Notes: a model not told the origin generated them from the letters alone. A DNA stretch of 64,000 bases from Reticulitermes speratus (GCA_021186555.1 JAJKFL010000003.1:48881630-48945629); one strand, 5' to 3'. Numbered from the stretch's first letter, positions 34,575 through 46,704 are shown. A program made the numbers and translations.

Positions 34575-36448
34575 TGTTGCGCTGAAATTGGATTGCTATT
34601 GTAATAAGTATTGATTAAAAAACACAGGGGAATGTAACATCTGAAATTAAACTTGAATCTGATCGGCGTATTTTAATAAACATGCGCAACACAGAAGCTC
34701 ACGAAAATCCTTTCAGTGGGAGCCCAGTTGCTCCTTTCGGACAGCCAAACGGACAGGCATGATAAAGCTAATATTCGCAAAAGCGCCTAAAGGACAATTG
34801 CTTATAGAGTACCAAAATTCACAAAACGGTTCTCAACGCAGCAGAGAGATATTTGAAATTAGAAAAATCTTGAAACAGATTTTGTGTTTTCGGATTTTTT
34901 CTTTGCTTAATATTTCTGGCAATTAAATAAAGACCACAACAAAATGTTGGACTTCGCTCCGGTCTTATTTTAATTAGCAATTTGATTTTCAGAACGCAGA
35001 TTTTTAGCGCACTAACGTGCAGACTTTTCAGTACTTGCTAACAAGTGTTGGTGTTTATTACGTGCACAAATGCAACACACTCCGGAGAAAATAGGCAAAG
35101 AGGAAGAATGATGGTAGGAAATGTAGAAAGAAACTGAGAATAAAAAACATATATAAAAAAAGAAACAGAATTCGAGGAGATATATGAACAAAGAAGGATA
35201 GAAAGAAAGAAAGAAAGAAAGCAATTCATGATATTTTTTATTTCCTATTCAAAGTTCACATCCTTATTTCTTGCTCCTTTAGCGGCTCTTTGGTACAGAC
35301 TCCTCCAGCAAGTTGCCATACCCGTACATAACCATCAATAAAAGCCGGTGTAACGGGAATTGTACGCTTTTCATCGCCATAGCCTTCGTCAATTATTTAA
35401 TATATATACCTAGTGACACGTTACTTACCATTAGGACATACAGAGAAAATGCGGAATGACAACGTTATTTTTAATCCCCCCCCCCCCAAAAAAATATATA
35501 TATTAACATAGGAATATCTTATGTAGAAATACTTTTTTAGTGAAAAGTTAAAAACTTATAAAAATCTTAATATTTCTTAATTCGGCACAAAATACCTACT
35601 TATAAAACAATAATAACCCAAGACATCATTTTATCACTTATGAAGTGCAAGATCTCACACACCACTTCCAAATTTTGTACATTAAGTAATACGAAATAAT
35701 AATAATAATAATAATTTATTCTGTGTCATATGTTGAATGAACTGACAGCTCAGCACCTTCTTTAAATATAATATCATTAGGGTATTTATTTATACACACT
35801 GTACTACAATGAGCCTGATGCTGACTTCTATTCAAGCCAAAACAATTTTCTATAAAAACAAGAACATTTTAGTATTATTAAGTTGAATTTCACTGGCGTG
35901 TGCCACTGTGGTTTGTTCTTATGTACAAACACAACGGGATGATTCGTGTACAGATCATCGCAGTTAATAGTGAGCTGCTACTGAATTTAATACAACTCTG
36001 AGCAGAAACTGATGTATTTGGCCCCTTTTCACTATAACAAGCCAAGAAATTACCGAATATTTTGTGGCCTCGTGTAAGGGATAATGAAGACTAAACTCCA
36101 GCACGATAAAACTGCAATGCAGATGTGTGGGTGACTTTAGTTTGAAATGTTAGCCAAATTGAAGTCGCTGCCAAGAACAGAAGTGGAGCCTGACCCACTT
36201 TGTGTGAATCTCAGCATGGAACACTAGTAGGCTACGTAGTGAAGAGCGTCCTGTTCGAAAGGGTTGGTGAGTTATACGCGGTACTCTTATTGAACTGTTA
36301 CAAACAGATGGCGTTGAATTACTGTCATGGTCATGGTCCCTAAGTACTGGTAACTTTTGTTCACATTTCGAAGATAAGTGATATTAGAATTTTTCTTTAA
36401 CTCACTACTTATAACCATGCATAGTTACGATATCCAATAATCTTTGCT
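34575..36448. other. No recognised gene; low-complexity tracts
   Basis: Holds (GAAA)n at about 35200-35222, C-run plus A-run at about 35477-35495, and (AAT)n at about 35695-35717. At about 34715-34790 the words CAGTGGGAGCCCAGTTG, GGACAGGCATGATAAAGC and GCGCCTAAAGG are a decayed piece of the interspersed repeat at 39267. Confidence 0.35.
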
Positions 36449-36462
36449 AACATATATATTTA

Positions 36463-36750
36463 GGGGGCGCGCGGTGGCGCAGTTGGTTGAGGCACTACGC
36501 TAAAAACCGGAATGTCTCGGGTTCGATTCCCGATGGTGTCATTGGAATTTTTCCTTGGCATTCTTTCGGTCGCACTATGGCCCTGGGTCGAATCAGCCTC
36601 TACCAGGAATATTTCCTGGGGGTAAAGGCGACCGGTGGTAGGGCTGACAACCTTACCACCTTTATGTGCCGATTGTCTAGAAATCTGTGAGCCTCAACCT
36701 CCTGGAACATCTAAGGTCTGTCCAGGCCAAAATTGGATTGCTTTACCTTT
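36463..36750 (+). mobile_element. SINE, family C, full length with TSD
   Basis: Head GCGGTGGCGCAGTTGGTTGA, B box GGTTCGATTCCC, body GGGGGTAAAGGCGACCGG and tail ATTGGATTGCTTTACCTTT. A perfect 14-bp TSD, AACATATATATTTA, lies at 36449-36462 and 36751-36764. Confidence 0.93.
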
Positions 36751-36764
36751 AACATATATATTTA

Positions 36765-37428
36765 AAAATCAAATGTAAGGTAAACTATTTGGAAGCTAAC
36801 CCCTCCGCCACCCAGAATTTTGGAATCCATTATCCTCGCACTATCTCTCATGATCATAGAGTTATATTTCACACCGGCATCCGGGTCGCTTCATAAATTA
36901 TTGTCGAGTTTTTGGTTTTTGTAAGTACCTTGTATCCATAAAAGGAGGACAGTATGCTTCGCTGATAGTTACGCATCTACTATAGCACACGGTCACGTGA
37001 CCCAGAAAACCACAATATAAATTTTCAACTTTTAATAACCTTAAACATGAGCGCTTCATACTTTGGCTTCTTGCAAGTTGGCCGCTCTGGTTTTTATATG
37101 GACTCCTTCTGACGTCATACGCCCTTCTTATCTATTAAATTCTGCTATTGTCTGAATATGGATAACCTGCGTCAGCTTGGCTTTTCTCCACCACTTCTAC
37201 ATTCTGTCGACTAAGATTAGCATAAGATGCATGCATCTGTGTTGTTGTACTTCTGGCATCCTAACTAACCTCAAGATTTCTCATCAGTAATATTTTCACG
37301 GACAAAAAGTGGAAGCCTAATGGGTAATTACATCAGCAATTTGCAGATTTTGAGAAAGCTTGTGGTTCAGGTGGAGGAGAAGTACTGGATAGTATTTTAC
37401 GTTGTGTTCACCGTGTATTTTATAGCAC
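36765..37428. other. No recognised feature
   Basis: Nothing recognised. Confidence 0.3.
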
Positions 37429-37429
37429 T

Positions 37430-37612
37430 CAACAATTGAACCAACAAATGCACTTGACATACATTGTGGTGTTTAAGTGTGATACCAAATGGATTAGTGA
37501 ATGTTGAAGTGAACGTGACCTTGAACACATGATTATGGCTCTATTGCAGCCGAAACATATGCAGGGTTAATGGACATACTTAAAAAAATAAAGTGCATTT
37601 GTTGGTTTAATT
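37430..37612. mobile_element. Decayed hammerhead element with inverted ends
   Basis: CAATTGAACCAACAAATGCAC at the left returns inverted as GTGCATTTGTTGGTTTAATTG at the right, the shared terminal motif. At 37522-37568 a stem II (GGCU/AGCC) and GAAACAUAUGCAGGG remain, but the CUGAUGA part is lost. Confidence 0.6.
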
Positions 37613-37614
37613 GT

Positions 37615-38030
37615 TTACTGGATATTATGTTAATGAAAAACCAAAGAACTTCTCGGATTATTGAATATATTTATGCGTGAGTTTTCTTGTAGGTTTCCTG
37701 TTGTTTGTTACTTTATACGATCGTTTCCATTTCGTAATGAACTCAAACGAAGAAATGTTCTGCGCTGTGTGTTGTGCAGTTTTGCTCAAAAATATGCCGT
37801 TAGTGCTGTGCAGGACGTTTCGGGACAGCTGAAAACGAATAGCTTAAATGAGGGACTTATTTGTGCTGCTAATGTAACTTTGTTAGAGGAGAAAATAAAT
37901 AAGTTCTTGCCATAAAAAATAGGACAAGCTCGGAAATTCTCCTACAGGCTAGTACAGAATCTTATCTAGAAATACATATATATGAGAATTAATTGATGTG
38001 TTAAAATGATATGAAGACAAAACCAGCAGG
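37615..38030. other. No recognised feature
   Basis: An 84-codon plus-strand frame at 37661-37915 has no motif I recognise. Confidence 0.3.
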
Positions 38031-38034
38031 AAAT

Positions 38035-38305
38035 GGCCGTGCCATGGCTCAGGCGGTTAGTGGCCGGCCTCTCACCGCGGAGGACCACGTTCGATTCCGG
38101 GTCAGTCCATGTGGGATTTGTGGTGGACTAATTGGCATTGGGACAGGATTTTTTCCGAGTACTTCGGCTCTCCCCCATCAATTTCATTCTACCGGTGCTA
38201 TATTACACGGAAAAACGAAAAAAACTAATCATCCTCATCACAGGATTGCACAATAAGCCCTAAGGCTGCTGTGCGTCCTTAGCATCTGCTGCGGGGCCCT
38301 TCACA
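38035..38305 (+). mobile_element. SINE, family A
   Basis: Starts GGCCGTGCCATGGCTCAGG and ends GCGGGGCCCTTCAC plus an (AAC)n-like tail. The B box is slightly altered (GTTCGATTCCGGG). No convincing TSD was found. Confidence 0.88.
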
Positions 38306-38309
38306 ACAA

Positions 38310-39266
38310 CAACAAAGAAATCAACAAGAATTTCATAATATATTTAGAAAGCTGCAACGCGATACTGAATTTTCTTAAAAACACTAAATCAAGTATTTGT
38401 TATACCAGGAACAACACTAAGAAGGAAAATGGGTTTTATAAAGAAATCATTAAAATTATAAATTCTAAAATTATATTTTCTCATCCGTTCTACTTTCGAA
38501 AAAGCTTAGGATTACCTTATGAAAATTAAAAATTTTCAGGGTTCTTATGCAGGGGCAAACCGTGGGTTCTTAATTTAAAAAATAATATAAGTTTCTGTGT
38601 ATGTTCAGAAGCTTATATTTAAATAAAATTAGAGAAAATTTCGTGAAGAAAATGCTCGTGGCATTTGCTTTATTGGCTGTGGGCCCAAAGCAGTGTTCCT
38701 GGAAAGCAGCATCCATTGTACATAAACTAAGCTTCGTGAGTTACATTCGTAATTAATACAGTGGAATGAGAACAGCAGCAGCTATGCTAGGTACGGAATT
38801 GCTTAGTAATAATTATTGTTTCAGACTGTTTTCTCACTTTTACGAATTGTGTATAAAGTTGAAGTGGTGTGGGTGAAGGGGGTAAATTGGGGGTTCTGTT
38901 CTACCTAGAGACATTAAATTAGGAACACTGGCTTGACATTCAGAACACCTGCTGCCAGCACTACACCAAGACATGGCGGACTTCATTCTCTTAATGCAGA
39001 ATATCGAGGTGACTTTGTTTTCGTTACGACAAACAAATGGAGTTGTCAGGCGTAGGAACACCAGAAGGCTCTCCTTTTCCAAAGCAGTACGATAACACAA
39101 AATAAAATGATTTTAGCTGAGGAAATGTAAAACCTCATCAGCTACGTTTATTTAATACGGACAAGACAGGCAATGTAAGTGATAACGTAACATTGTAACG
39201 CGTTCTTGTAACATTGTTGCTGCGGAAAAGCAATAATATTAATATTATAATGTGTGTCAGTATTCT
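38310..39266. other. No recognised feature
   Basis: AT-rich. Nothing recognised. Confidence 0.3.
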
Positions 39267-39675
39267 TGTCTTATTTATCGCATGCGCAGTATTGTGTTGT
39301 CTTCTGTGGCCTGTCTGATTCCACCATATTTTTCCACATTATCTCGCGGAACGATTTTCGGAAAAAAAATTTACTGAACATAGAACAAGTGCTTTGATTT
39401 TTCTATAATCTTGTCTGAAACATTTCTCATTGTAAGACGAATTCAGTGAGATTGTCATAATGTGCATAGGTCTTCATGTAAGTACCGTTATTATTGTTCA
39501 ATTTTAATAAAACTTTAATTTTCATGACCAGATTCTTTAAAAATTCTCACATAAATTTTAATGAAAATCCTTCCAGTGGGAACCGAGTTGTTGCGTGCGT
39601 ACGGACAGCCATGACGAAGCTAATAGTCGCTTTTCGCAATGTCGCGAACGCGCCTGAAGATATAATAAAATTGTG
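39267..39675 (+). repeat. Interspersed repeat, about 0.4 kb (copy 1)
   Basis: Shares ordered blocks with 62829-63265: CGCATGCGCAGTATTGTGTT, CGGAACGATTTTCGGAA, GTCTGAAACATTTCTCATT, ATAGGTCTTCATGTAAGTAC, CATGACGAAGCTAATAGTCG and CGCGAACGCGCCTGA. No long frame or terminal repeats are obvious, so it is an unclassified element. Confidence 0.75.
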
Positions 39676-40570
39676 GAGGTAAAACTTTACTGAACTTAAA
39701 AAAAAAATTAATATTACGTTACCACATCGTAGAAGAGTGTAATATGAAACACACAAAGACTCAGTAATTTGAGCAGATCAGAGCATATCTGGATCCATGA
39801 CGATTGTATTAATTCCTTTTCATGAACATTAAGTACTCTTAAATGTGGTAAAAATTTTCTTCTAAAATTAACAACGCAAGGAAAACTAGTTAATATTCAT
39901 GTAACAACAACATATTGCAAGAATAAAAATACAGCCAATAAATCCTTGTAAAATATGGCAATTTCTAACATTTTTTGTCGAGTCACATTAAAATTGTTCA
40001 AAAATTTAAAACTGTTCCTGCGCTTAATTGAACATCACAGAATTAAGGCGTATGGAGGAGTGGAGATGTTGCTCAGCTAATATTTTACCTGATAAAGATG
40101 TAGCGAGTTACGCGTGAATTGCACTGTAAATTGCACCGAAAAGCAAACTGTTGTTCATAAGAAGATTCCGTTGTCTTGTCTGACCTTAACTCAGATTGGC
40201 GTCATTAAGGCAATTCTAATAAAAGTACCCAATACGAAATTTTATGAAAATATGTTTAGCGGTTCTAGGGTTGTTTTATTCGTAATAGAGGACGCATGCA
40301 CAAGGAGATTTTAATATGTACACAGCAGGAGTTGGAACGTAAATAAGATTGAAAATATTCACAGAAGTGTTCCGGTAAAAGGCAAAATTCCCGTCTTTTA
40401 TATTCAGTATGCTGTTCCTAAATTAATTTAGCCTGCCTCAATCCAACCCAACCCAGCTTAAATCCAGACAATATATCCTGTTATAAACAAACCAAACGAA
40501 CTATATTGAGGTATAAAGCCGGCTGGACGACATGTAAGCATAGTGCATTTATGACTTTTATGATAGTATA
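39676..40570. other. No recognised feature
   Basis: AT-rich. Nothing recognised with confidence. Confidence 0.3.
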
Positions 40571-40580
40571 CGTGTCTACA

Positions 40581-40851
40581 GGCCGATCCCAGTGGCCGTG
40601 CGGTCTAAGGCGTCGGTATGCGGCCGCTCGCTTACTAGGACCGTGGGTTCGAATCCCACCGGGGGCATGGATGTCTGTCTCTTGTGAGTGATGTGTGTTG
40701 TCAGGTAGAGGTCTCTGCGACTGACTGGTCCCTCGTCCAGAGGAGTCCTACCGAGTGTGGTGTGTCTGAGTTTGTGATCATGAAACCTCGAAATGAGGAG
40801 GCCTAGGTACCGAAAAGAGGCTGTTGAGCCATAGGAAAAAAAAAAGAAAAA
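40581..40851 (+). mobile_element. SINE, family B, full length with TSD
   Basis: The head CAGTGGCCGTGCGGTCTAAG with B box GGGTTCGAATCCCACC is like a class II (Leu/Ser) tRNA. Body CAGAGGAGTCCTACCGAG; A-rich tail. A 9-bp TSD, GTGTCTACA, lies at 40572-40580 and 40852-40860. Confidence 0.92.
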
Positions 40852-41099
40852 GTGTCTACAGCTCGGAGGGTCAGTCATATCAGAACTGACTTCATGGGAG
40901 AATGAAAAGGAATGCACCTCCTTCAGGTTCTTTCTTTTGGTAACTTAATTGTGGGCAATTATTGCTTACGACAAGAATAAACGAGGTTATGTGGGTAATT
41001 TGTGCGGATTTTGTAAAATTACAAATTAATCAGTTACATAATTGATGGTAATGCTAATGATTTAATGGTTTAGACTATCTGAAAAGCAAAACTAATCTG

Positions 41100-41390
41100 A
41101 AGGCTAGCTCAGTAGCTACAGCAACTAGGCTACAGGGTGGAAGAACCGGTTTCTAGTCCCTGCAGAGGAAGACATTTTTTTCTCCTCCAATATGTCCAGA
41201 CTATCTCTGGCGCCCACCCAGCTTCATATTCAAAGAGTACGGGGTCTTTCATGAGAGTAAAGCGGCCGGGGCGTGGAGACGTTATCCACTCACATTCATC
41301 TAGTGCCGAGGTTAATAACGAGTGGAGCTATGACTCTGATCCTGTATGTCTTCATGGCGTTGACAGACATAAATTCATCTTCCTATTTTT
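41100..41390 (+). mobile_element. SINE, family D-like, diverged
   Basis: A tRNA-like head (GCTAGCTCAGTAGCTACAGC, then a TTTCTAGTCCC B-box remnant), body AGTAAAGCGGCCGGGGCGTG and a 3' part GAGTGGAGCTATGACTCTG. Same order as the copy at 305-587 but a different head variant. Confidence 0.7.
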
Positions 41391-41399
41391 GAATCCTAC

Positions 41400-42240
41400 G
41401 TCACAGGAAACGCGCTGCGTCTGCGTCATGAGAAACAACTAGTTAATGTCGTTTATGAAGAAAGTCACTTTTTATTGCGGGCATCATACGAAACACATAA
41501 TCAGAGGACTCAAAATTCAGGGCTTTGTAATGTTAATTTGGCGGTGCGTGTGGTAGTGATTGTACCTTAAAGGGATAATATTAACACTAAACATATTTAA
41601 GATTTTGTAAATTAATTAGTACGCCTGATGAGAAGATTAGTTGGTTTAATTGAATACTGCAACAGGGCATTTAAGTATATTTTTAGGAATTAACATTTGA
41701 GAATTAGTTACGGTCGAGTACGTAACCCTTCTGCTTCTTGTAATTATGAGATTTTTTGGTTTCAATCTGAATCCTGACGCACGCCGTCTTGTTACTTTTT
41801 CATAGTGTTCCTCAGCTCCTACAGAAAAATGCAGGCAATGTCCTTGATTCAAATTATGCCACAATCGCTTTATCCTACATCCTTTCCAAGTCGTTTTTCA
41901 TCAATCAATCCGTCAATTTAAGCAGTCGTTAAATAACCCGTAAATTATTAATCAAAATTTAGTAGATACGTGCTTCAATTTTATTAAATTTTATTGAGTT
42001 CTTCATGTGGACATTTTCATGTGTATTTACATATAAAGCGATTGAACATGTGAGTAATAATGTAGTGTATGATGTTGATAGGAAAATAATTGCTTTGATA
42101 AATCGTAGAATATATATATATATATATATAATATACTAGCCTGCTATTGCAGTTCTGAACTGAGTGTAAAATATATAAGGAAGGACGTATCGGTTTTATA
42201 GATGTTATGAATATAGGAAACACTTTTTTGCAATCGATTT
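41400..42240. other. No gene; (AT)n microsatellite
   Basis: An (AT)n run lies at about 42108-42131. The rest is unrecognised. Confidence 0.35.
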
Positions 42241-42245
42241 TAATA

Positions 42246-42797
42246 TTAACACACACGGCCACAAGGACTGGTAAATTGTTGGTATAAGTGGGTACTGATA
42301 AGAGTCCCTCCCTCACACCAGTTATTGAAACAGACTTCACTGAGGCTCGGTAGAATATTCAGCATTGGGCAGCATTTTATTTCTTTCCCGAATCTGATGG
42401 CGGCATGTACCGCCTCCAGAAAGCTGCTTTCTACCAACGATGTCACAACCCACAAAGGATATCTGAGTAGATACTTCAAATTAAAATCGCAATTAACTTT
42501 TATATATTCGTCAGTTTTTTTTGGTTCTTCATAAAATGCTATTTTAAAGTTTTCTCGAAAAGTATAATTATATTGAGATTGAAGTCTTTTTCTTGTTGGA
42601 GTCCTTGAATTTTTCTGACGGTTAATATTGACACTATCAATCATTTTTGTCAAATTCTCTGTTAGATGTTTCATCAAAATTTTTACAAAACATCCATCTT
42701 TTGAAAAAATAAATGGCGAAATAACAACAGAATTTTCAAGGATGGAATATGGTTTCATCCCCCAACTAGACAAAGAAGGCAGTAAAAAATGGCACAT
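42246..42797 (-). CDS. Unrecognised open frame, 183 codons
   Basis: One of the longest frames of the window outside the 55-58 kb LINE. It starts MCHFLLPSLSSWGMKPYS and contains a lysine- and arginine-rich stretch (NRQKNSRTPTRKRLQSQYN) near residues 58-76. It has no signal peptide, repeats or catalytic motif I recognise. The plus strand over the same bases also carries a 103-codon frame reading GFIPQLDKEGSKKWHIRYIW, so the true strand is unsure. It lies just upstream of a hammerhead-like terminus at 42948, so it may be part of an unrecognised mobile element, or chance. Confidence 0.2.
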   Translation of the reverse strand: MCHFLLPSLSSWGMKPYSILENSVVISPFIFSKDGCFVKILMKHLTENLTKMIDSVNINRQKNSRTPTRKRLQSQYNYTFRENFKIAFYEEPKKTDEYIKVNCDFNLKYLLRYPLWVVTSLVESSFLEAVHAAIRFGKEIKCCPMLNILPSLSEVCFNNWCEGGTLISTHLYQQFTSPCGRVC

Positions 42798-42945
42798 AAG
42801 GTATATTTGGAATTCTCACGTTGGTAGCTATGACGACTATTGTCGATTGGGAGGTGGCATTTGCTACATAATTTTAGTGGATGCTTATCAGTTCTTCGAA
42901 AGAAAAGTCTCCATTTTCAAGGTGGAAGTTCAGGTCTAACCCCTT

Positions 42946-43060
42946 ATATACTGAAGAGAGAGGCAGTAGTTTTCTCCGAAACGTTGATTTCTACCTTTAA
43001 AATTGTAGAAAGTCACACCCCACAAGACAATGTTCTTAAACATTTGTGCACTTGACTGTA
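42946..43060 (+). ncRNA. Hammerhead-like terminal module
   Basis: CUGAAGA, a stem II with GAGA/UCUC, then CGAAACGUUG, followed by TTCTACCTTTAAAATTG and CACACCCCACAAGAC. The order parallels the fold-back family at 22059-22249 (GAAACGTC, a short gap, then a GTAACATTCAAGAAGA-like end). A full stem III and stem I are not evident. Confidence 0.45.
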
Positions 43061-43311
43061 ACCTTACTCCCTATTTTCTGCAGAGGAAATTCTGCGCTGT
43101 GGATATGCAAACGTCTCACTTTATTTCTGATATAATTTATAGGCCAACAGACTGTGACACGTTCGTAATTATTCGACTATACAAAGCGCTTGCTAGTAAC
43201 GATTTGTTTACGAGAAGTGGCTGAAATAACATGGTCCAATATCGTAGGTAGTCGTTTTTCCGGCTGTGTATATGAACGAGTTCAGTACCCGAGATTTCCA
43301 AGTGTAACATG

Positions 43312-43575
43312 CGGGAGTGCCGTAGCTTAGGCGCTTAGTCGTCGGCTCGCCACAGTGGAGACCCGGGTGCAATGCCACAGCATTACGTGTGAGAATGAAG
43401 TTGGGAATAGGGCGCTGGTACAGGCTTGTGTCCGAGGAACTTTGTTCCCCCTGTCTGTTGTCATTCTACCAGCGCCCCATATTGATTCTTCTCTCATCTT
43501 GAGGATGGATAGTGGGTCAATTAGAGGCCAAAATTTTACACAAACATGGCCTCATCCCACCACTAAAAAAATAAT
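43312..43575 (+). mobile_element. Old SINE, family A relative
   Basis: GTGCCGTAGCTTAGGCGCTT, CGCCACAGTGGAGACCCGGG and the B-box remnant GGGTGCAATGCC follow the family A head. The body (GGCGCTGGTACAGGC, CTGTCTGTTGTCATTCTACC) also follows family A but with many differences. Confidence 0.6.
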
Positions 43576-43666
43576 TAACAAAATGCTACAAGTGTTGTAA
43601 ATTTGTTCCTGTGCTTACACAACGCGCTATGATGGCATACGACAGAGAGGTCGTATAGCGCCACGC

Positions 43667-43805
43667 ATTCTTAACCTCGGTACTGGATGGAGGTATAGGT
43701 AAATCCTCTGCTTCACGCCTCAGCCGCTTTCCTTCCAGGGAAAGACCCCCCGGTACCCTTGAATAGGAGGCTGCTTGGGCCCCAAGCCTGGTCTGGGTAC
43801 TTTGG
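43667..43805 (-). mobile_element. Decayed family D SINE body
   Basis: TTAACCTCGGTACTGGATGG and GGGAAAGACCCCCCGGTACC match, reversed, the body of the D copy at 43966-44262. No head is recognisable. Confidence 0.6.
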
Positions 43806-43965
43806 AGAAGAGAAAATTTTTGATCTTCTCGGGAATTTAATCTTAATTACCCGGTCGTCCTGCCTGTATTATAAACAAGTGTAATATTATTGTCATGCCT
43901 AAGCACCATGCCAAAAAATAGAGAAAAGGAGGTAGAATCCCACTGTCCTTAATCTCGACACTAGG

Positions 43966-44262
43966 TAAAAGGTAAAAGGTAAAGTTCGCACTACAACAGG
44001 CCACGAAGGCCCAGAAGGGGAGTAGAGGTATAACTCTACTCTTCCTTTAACCTCGGCGCTAGATGAGGGTAGGTGGTCAACTCCACGCCCCGGCCGCTTT
44101 ACCCCCGGGAAAGAGACCCGTTACCCATTGTATAGGAGGCTGAATGGGCCCCAGGGCGGCCGCGAAAAATCTCGCCCCAACCGGGATTCGATCCCCGGAC
44201 CGTCATGAAAGTAAATAGTAGCTTCGCATCTCAACTGCTTTACCCACAGAGAACGGTCTAGA
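43966..44262 (-). mobile_element. SINE, family D
   Basis: Reverse complement of the 305-587 copy: GGTAAAAGGTAAAG tail, GGAGTAGAGGTATAACTCTA, CCGGCCGCTTTACCCC, and the head end with a GGGATTCGATCCCC B box. Close to full length, with changes in the head. Confidence 0.85.
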
Positions 44263-44269
44263 GTGGTCC

Positions 44270-44825
44270 CCAGTCCTTGAAATAATGTAAGTGTACAACA
44301 GGTAACAACCTAAAGCCGATTACTGCTTGTTTATTCTCTGATAAGGAATCTAATAATTTCACGTTTGATTCGCCGACAGGATAACCAATCGATAGTCACT
44401 GATGATAGCCGATTTTTTTTCTAAACGTATTTACTTTTCGCTGCCCTGACAATACATACCCACATGTGGCGTGTGTGTAAGTTGTGTGTAAGAGCAGACA
44501 CATTTATTAAGTCTGTCCGTCGTTGCAGCAAGTACATTACGATCACTACCTATGCGAGTAGTTGATAAAGTAATGTGAAATGAGTACCTAAGTATTTAAC
44601 TTAATGCTTCAACTCAAGAAAATTTTCTCAGGTGATTATGCTTTTGATTTTATTCGAGGGGCGCGTATTTAAAATATATTGGCCGGGACGTAGGCTGCCC
44701 TCTGACTTTCACCTTTCTCTTCGGTTTCACTATGAAAGTGCCTGAATAGCTCAGCCTCAGCCGAAGAAAGCTCCTGTCCACTTAGTTTCAAATTTATTAT
44801 TTACTAGTCATCAAATATTTCAACG
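44270..44825. other. No recognised feature
   Basis: Nothing recognised. Confidence 0.3.
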
Positions 44826-44831
44826 CTAGAG

Positions 44832-44996
44832 CAAGGGTGCAGAAATTTTTAAAAAATCTAAGAGCCACCTCAAAATTCTAGGCACCCGAGCTGCGACATG
44901 AAGCAAGTTACATATGGAAGACCCATAAATGTTAGGCACCACTCTACAAAATGTATTTGCTAAGGCGACCTGGTGTCCAGGATTTGTGCGCCCCTG
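44832..44996 (-). mobile_element. hAT-like MITE, copy 2
   Basis: 165 bp, from CAAGGGTGCAGAAATTTTT to TTTGTGCGCCCCTG, imperfect terminal inverted repeats of the hAT type (CARGGGTGCA...). Same body as the copy at 26114 in the other direction. The flanking 8-mers agree only partly. Confidence 0.65.
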
Positions 44997-45004
44997 CTCT
45001 ATAA

Positions 45005-45939
45005 TACTTCTAGGTGGTAACAACCGTTTTTAAATAAATCACAAAGTGTTCCTTAGCACAAGGTCTTAGCTAAAATCGTGATAGTCACACAGCCGACGAA
45101 TAAAATTTCTGTTCGTCGCCGTGTTCACAAAAACTCGTAATTTTATCTAACATTAACGTTAGTCAAATAAATTCCACATCTAAATTTACGTCCAATTATT
45201 GAAAAATATTTTCTACTCATAGGCTCCAATTTACATCAACATCTCTCAAACGTCCTCTTCCTTCGAAATTTCTCTATTAGACTTTACCCATAGTTCTGAT
45301 TTCCTTCATGCAAGCCGTTTAAATAAACACGAACTAACAAAAATTTAGGTGAAAATCCAAAATTCTGCATATTTCTTGCGATTTTTCTTTTATGGCGCCG
45401 TGCACTATGATTATCTACAATCACAATATAAAGTCACATTTTAAATTCCGCAAAAGTCTAATCTTATACAAATTCCATGATGATATATTTTTAATACTTA
45501 CATTTCTGTTTGGCATTTGCTTGAACTGTAACCAAAGAAACAGTTATGAAGCCTAAAGGTACAAAAAGAGGAAGCGTCATATACACTGTAATATATGGCT
45601 AGGCTAAGTTTAGAAAATCTAGCTAATTTCTATGTTATTGATTAATTCATAAGCCCAGTGAAACATGAAGATAAAGGGTGGGGTTTAATAAATTAACGAA
45701 ACCTAATTCCCAGAATTCTAGAGGAAGAACTGCACGTCCATAGAATATTACATTCGGGTTTCTGGGATTTATGTAATTGAAATAGGTATTTCTCTTTAAA
45801 TTCACCATATGAAGTGAATGCTGGCATAAATGTTGGGCGGAATTACTGTGCAGTAGAATATATTGGACGCTGTTGTGTTTAGAGTGACACTGGCTGAACT
45901 ACTATATGGGGTATAATATACATCATACAATGTGAAATG
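45005..45939. other. No recognised feature
   Basis: AT-rich, nothing recognised. Confidence 0.3.
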
Positions 45940-45954
45940 ATGATACTTATGCAT

Positions 45955-46244
45955 GGCCGTGCCATGGCTCAGGCGGTTAGTCGCCGGCCTCTCACCACGG
46001 AGGCCCGGGTTCGATCCCAGGTCAAGTCCATGTGAGATTTGTGGTGGACAAAGTGGCACTGGGACAGGTTTTTCTCCGAGTCGTCGGTTTTCCCCTGTCA
46101 ATTTCATTCCACTGGTGCTCCATTACTTGTAAAACTTGGTAAAAAAACTGCTCATCTTCATCACAGGGGTTGCACAAAAAGCCTTAAGGCTGTGGTGCGT
46201 CCGTAGCATCAGCTGCGGGGCCCCCTCACCACGCAAAAAAAAAA
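45955..46244 (+). mobile_element. SINE, family A, full length with 15-bp TSD
   Basis: The clearest family A copy: GGCCGTGCCATGGCTCAGGC to an A-run. A perfect 15-bp TSD, ATGATACTTATGCAT, at 45940-45954 and 46245-46259 fixes the full-length element at 290 bp. Confidence 0.95.
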
Positions 46245-46437
46245 ATGATACTTATGCATCGGGTGTTTCAATACCGCCTGTCTTAACTTTGAGGACTTAA
46301 TGTGTGGCCAGTAACAAGTTTCTTGGACTACACAGTACACACGTATACTTAAATATGTCTGCCGTTAATCTACTGCCTTCTATGAGCAGGTATGAAGATG
46401 TATTCTTTTATTCGTAGCTATTGGTAGAGGCTTATTC

Positions 46438-46703
46438 GTGCCATGGCTCAGGCGGTTAGTCGCCGGACTCTCACCGCGGAGGCCCAGGTTCGATCCCGGG
46501 TCGGTCCATGTGGAATTTGTGGTGGACAAAGTGGCACTGGACAGGTTTTTCCCCGAGTATTTCGGTTTTCCCCTGCCAATTTCATTCCAATGGTGATCCA
46601 TTACTCGGAAACTGAAAAACACTAATCATCTTCATCACAGGTTTGCACAATACTCCTCAAGGCTGCGGTGCGTCCACAGCATCTGCTGCGGGGCCCTTCA
46701 CTA
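46438..46703 (+). mobile_element. SINE, family A
   Basis: GTGCCATGGCTCAGGCGG head (first four bases missing), B box GGTTCGATCCCGG, body and GCGGGGCCCTTCAC end. It lies about 180 bp from another copy in the same direction. Only a very short possible TSD. Confidence 0.9.
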
Positions 46704-46704
46704 A

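Noticed and set aside
46443-46625. Short protein genes starting like MAQAVSRR, repeated in several places
   Set aside because: They are readings across family A SINE copies; the conservation is that of the SINE.
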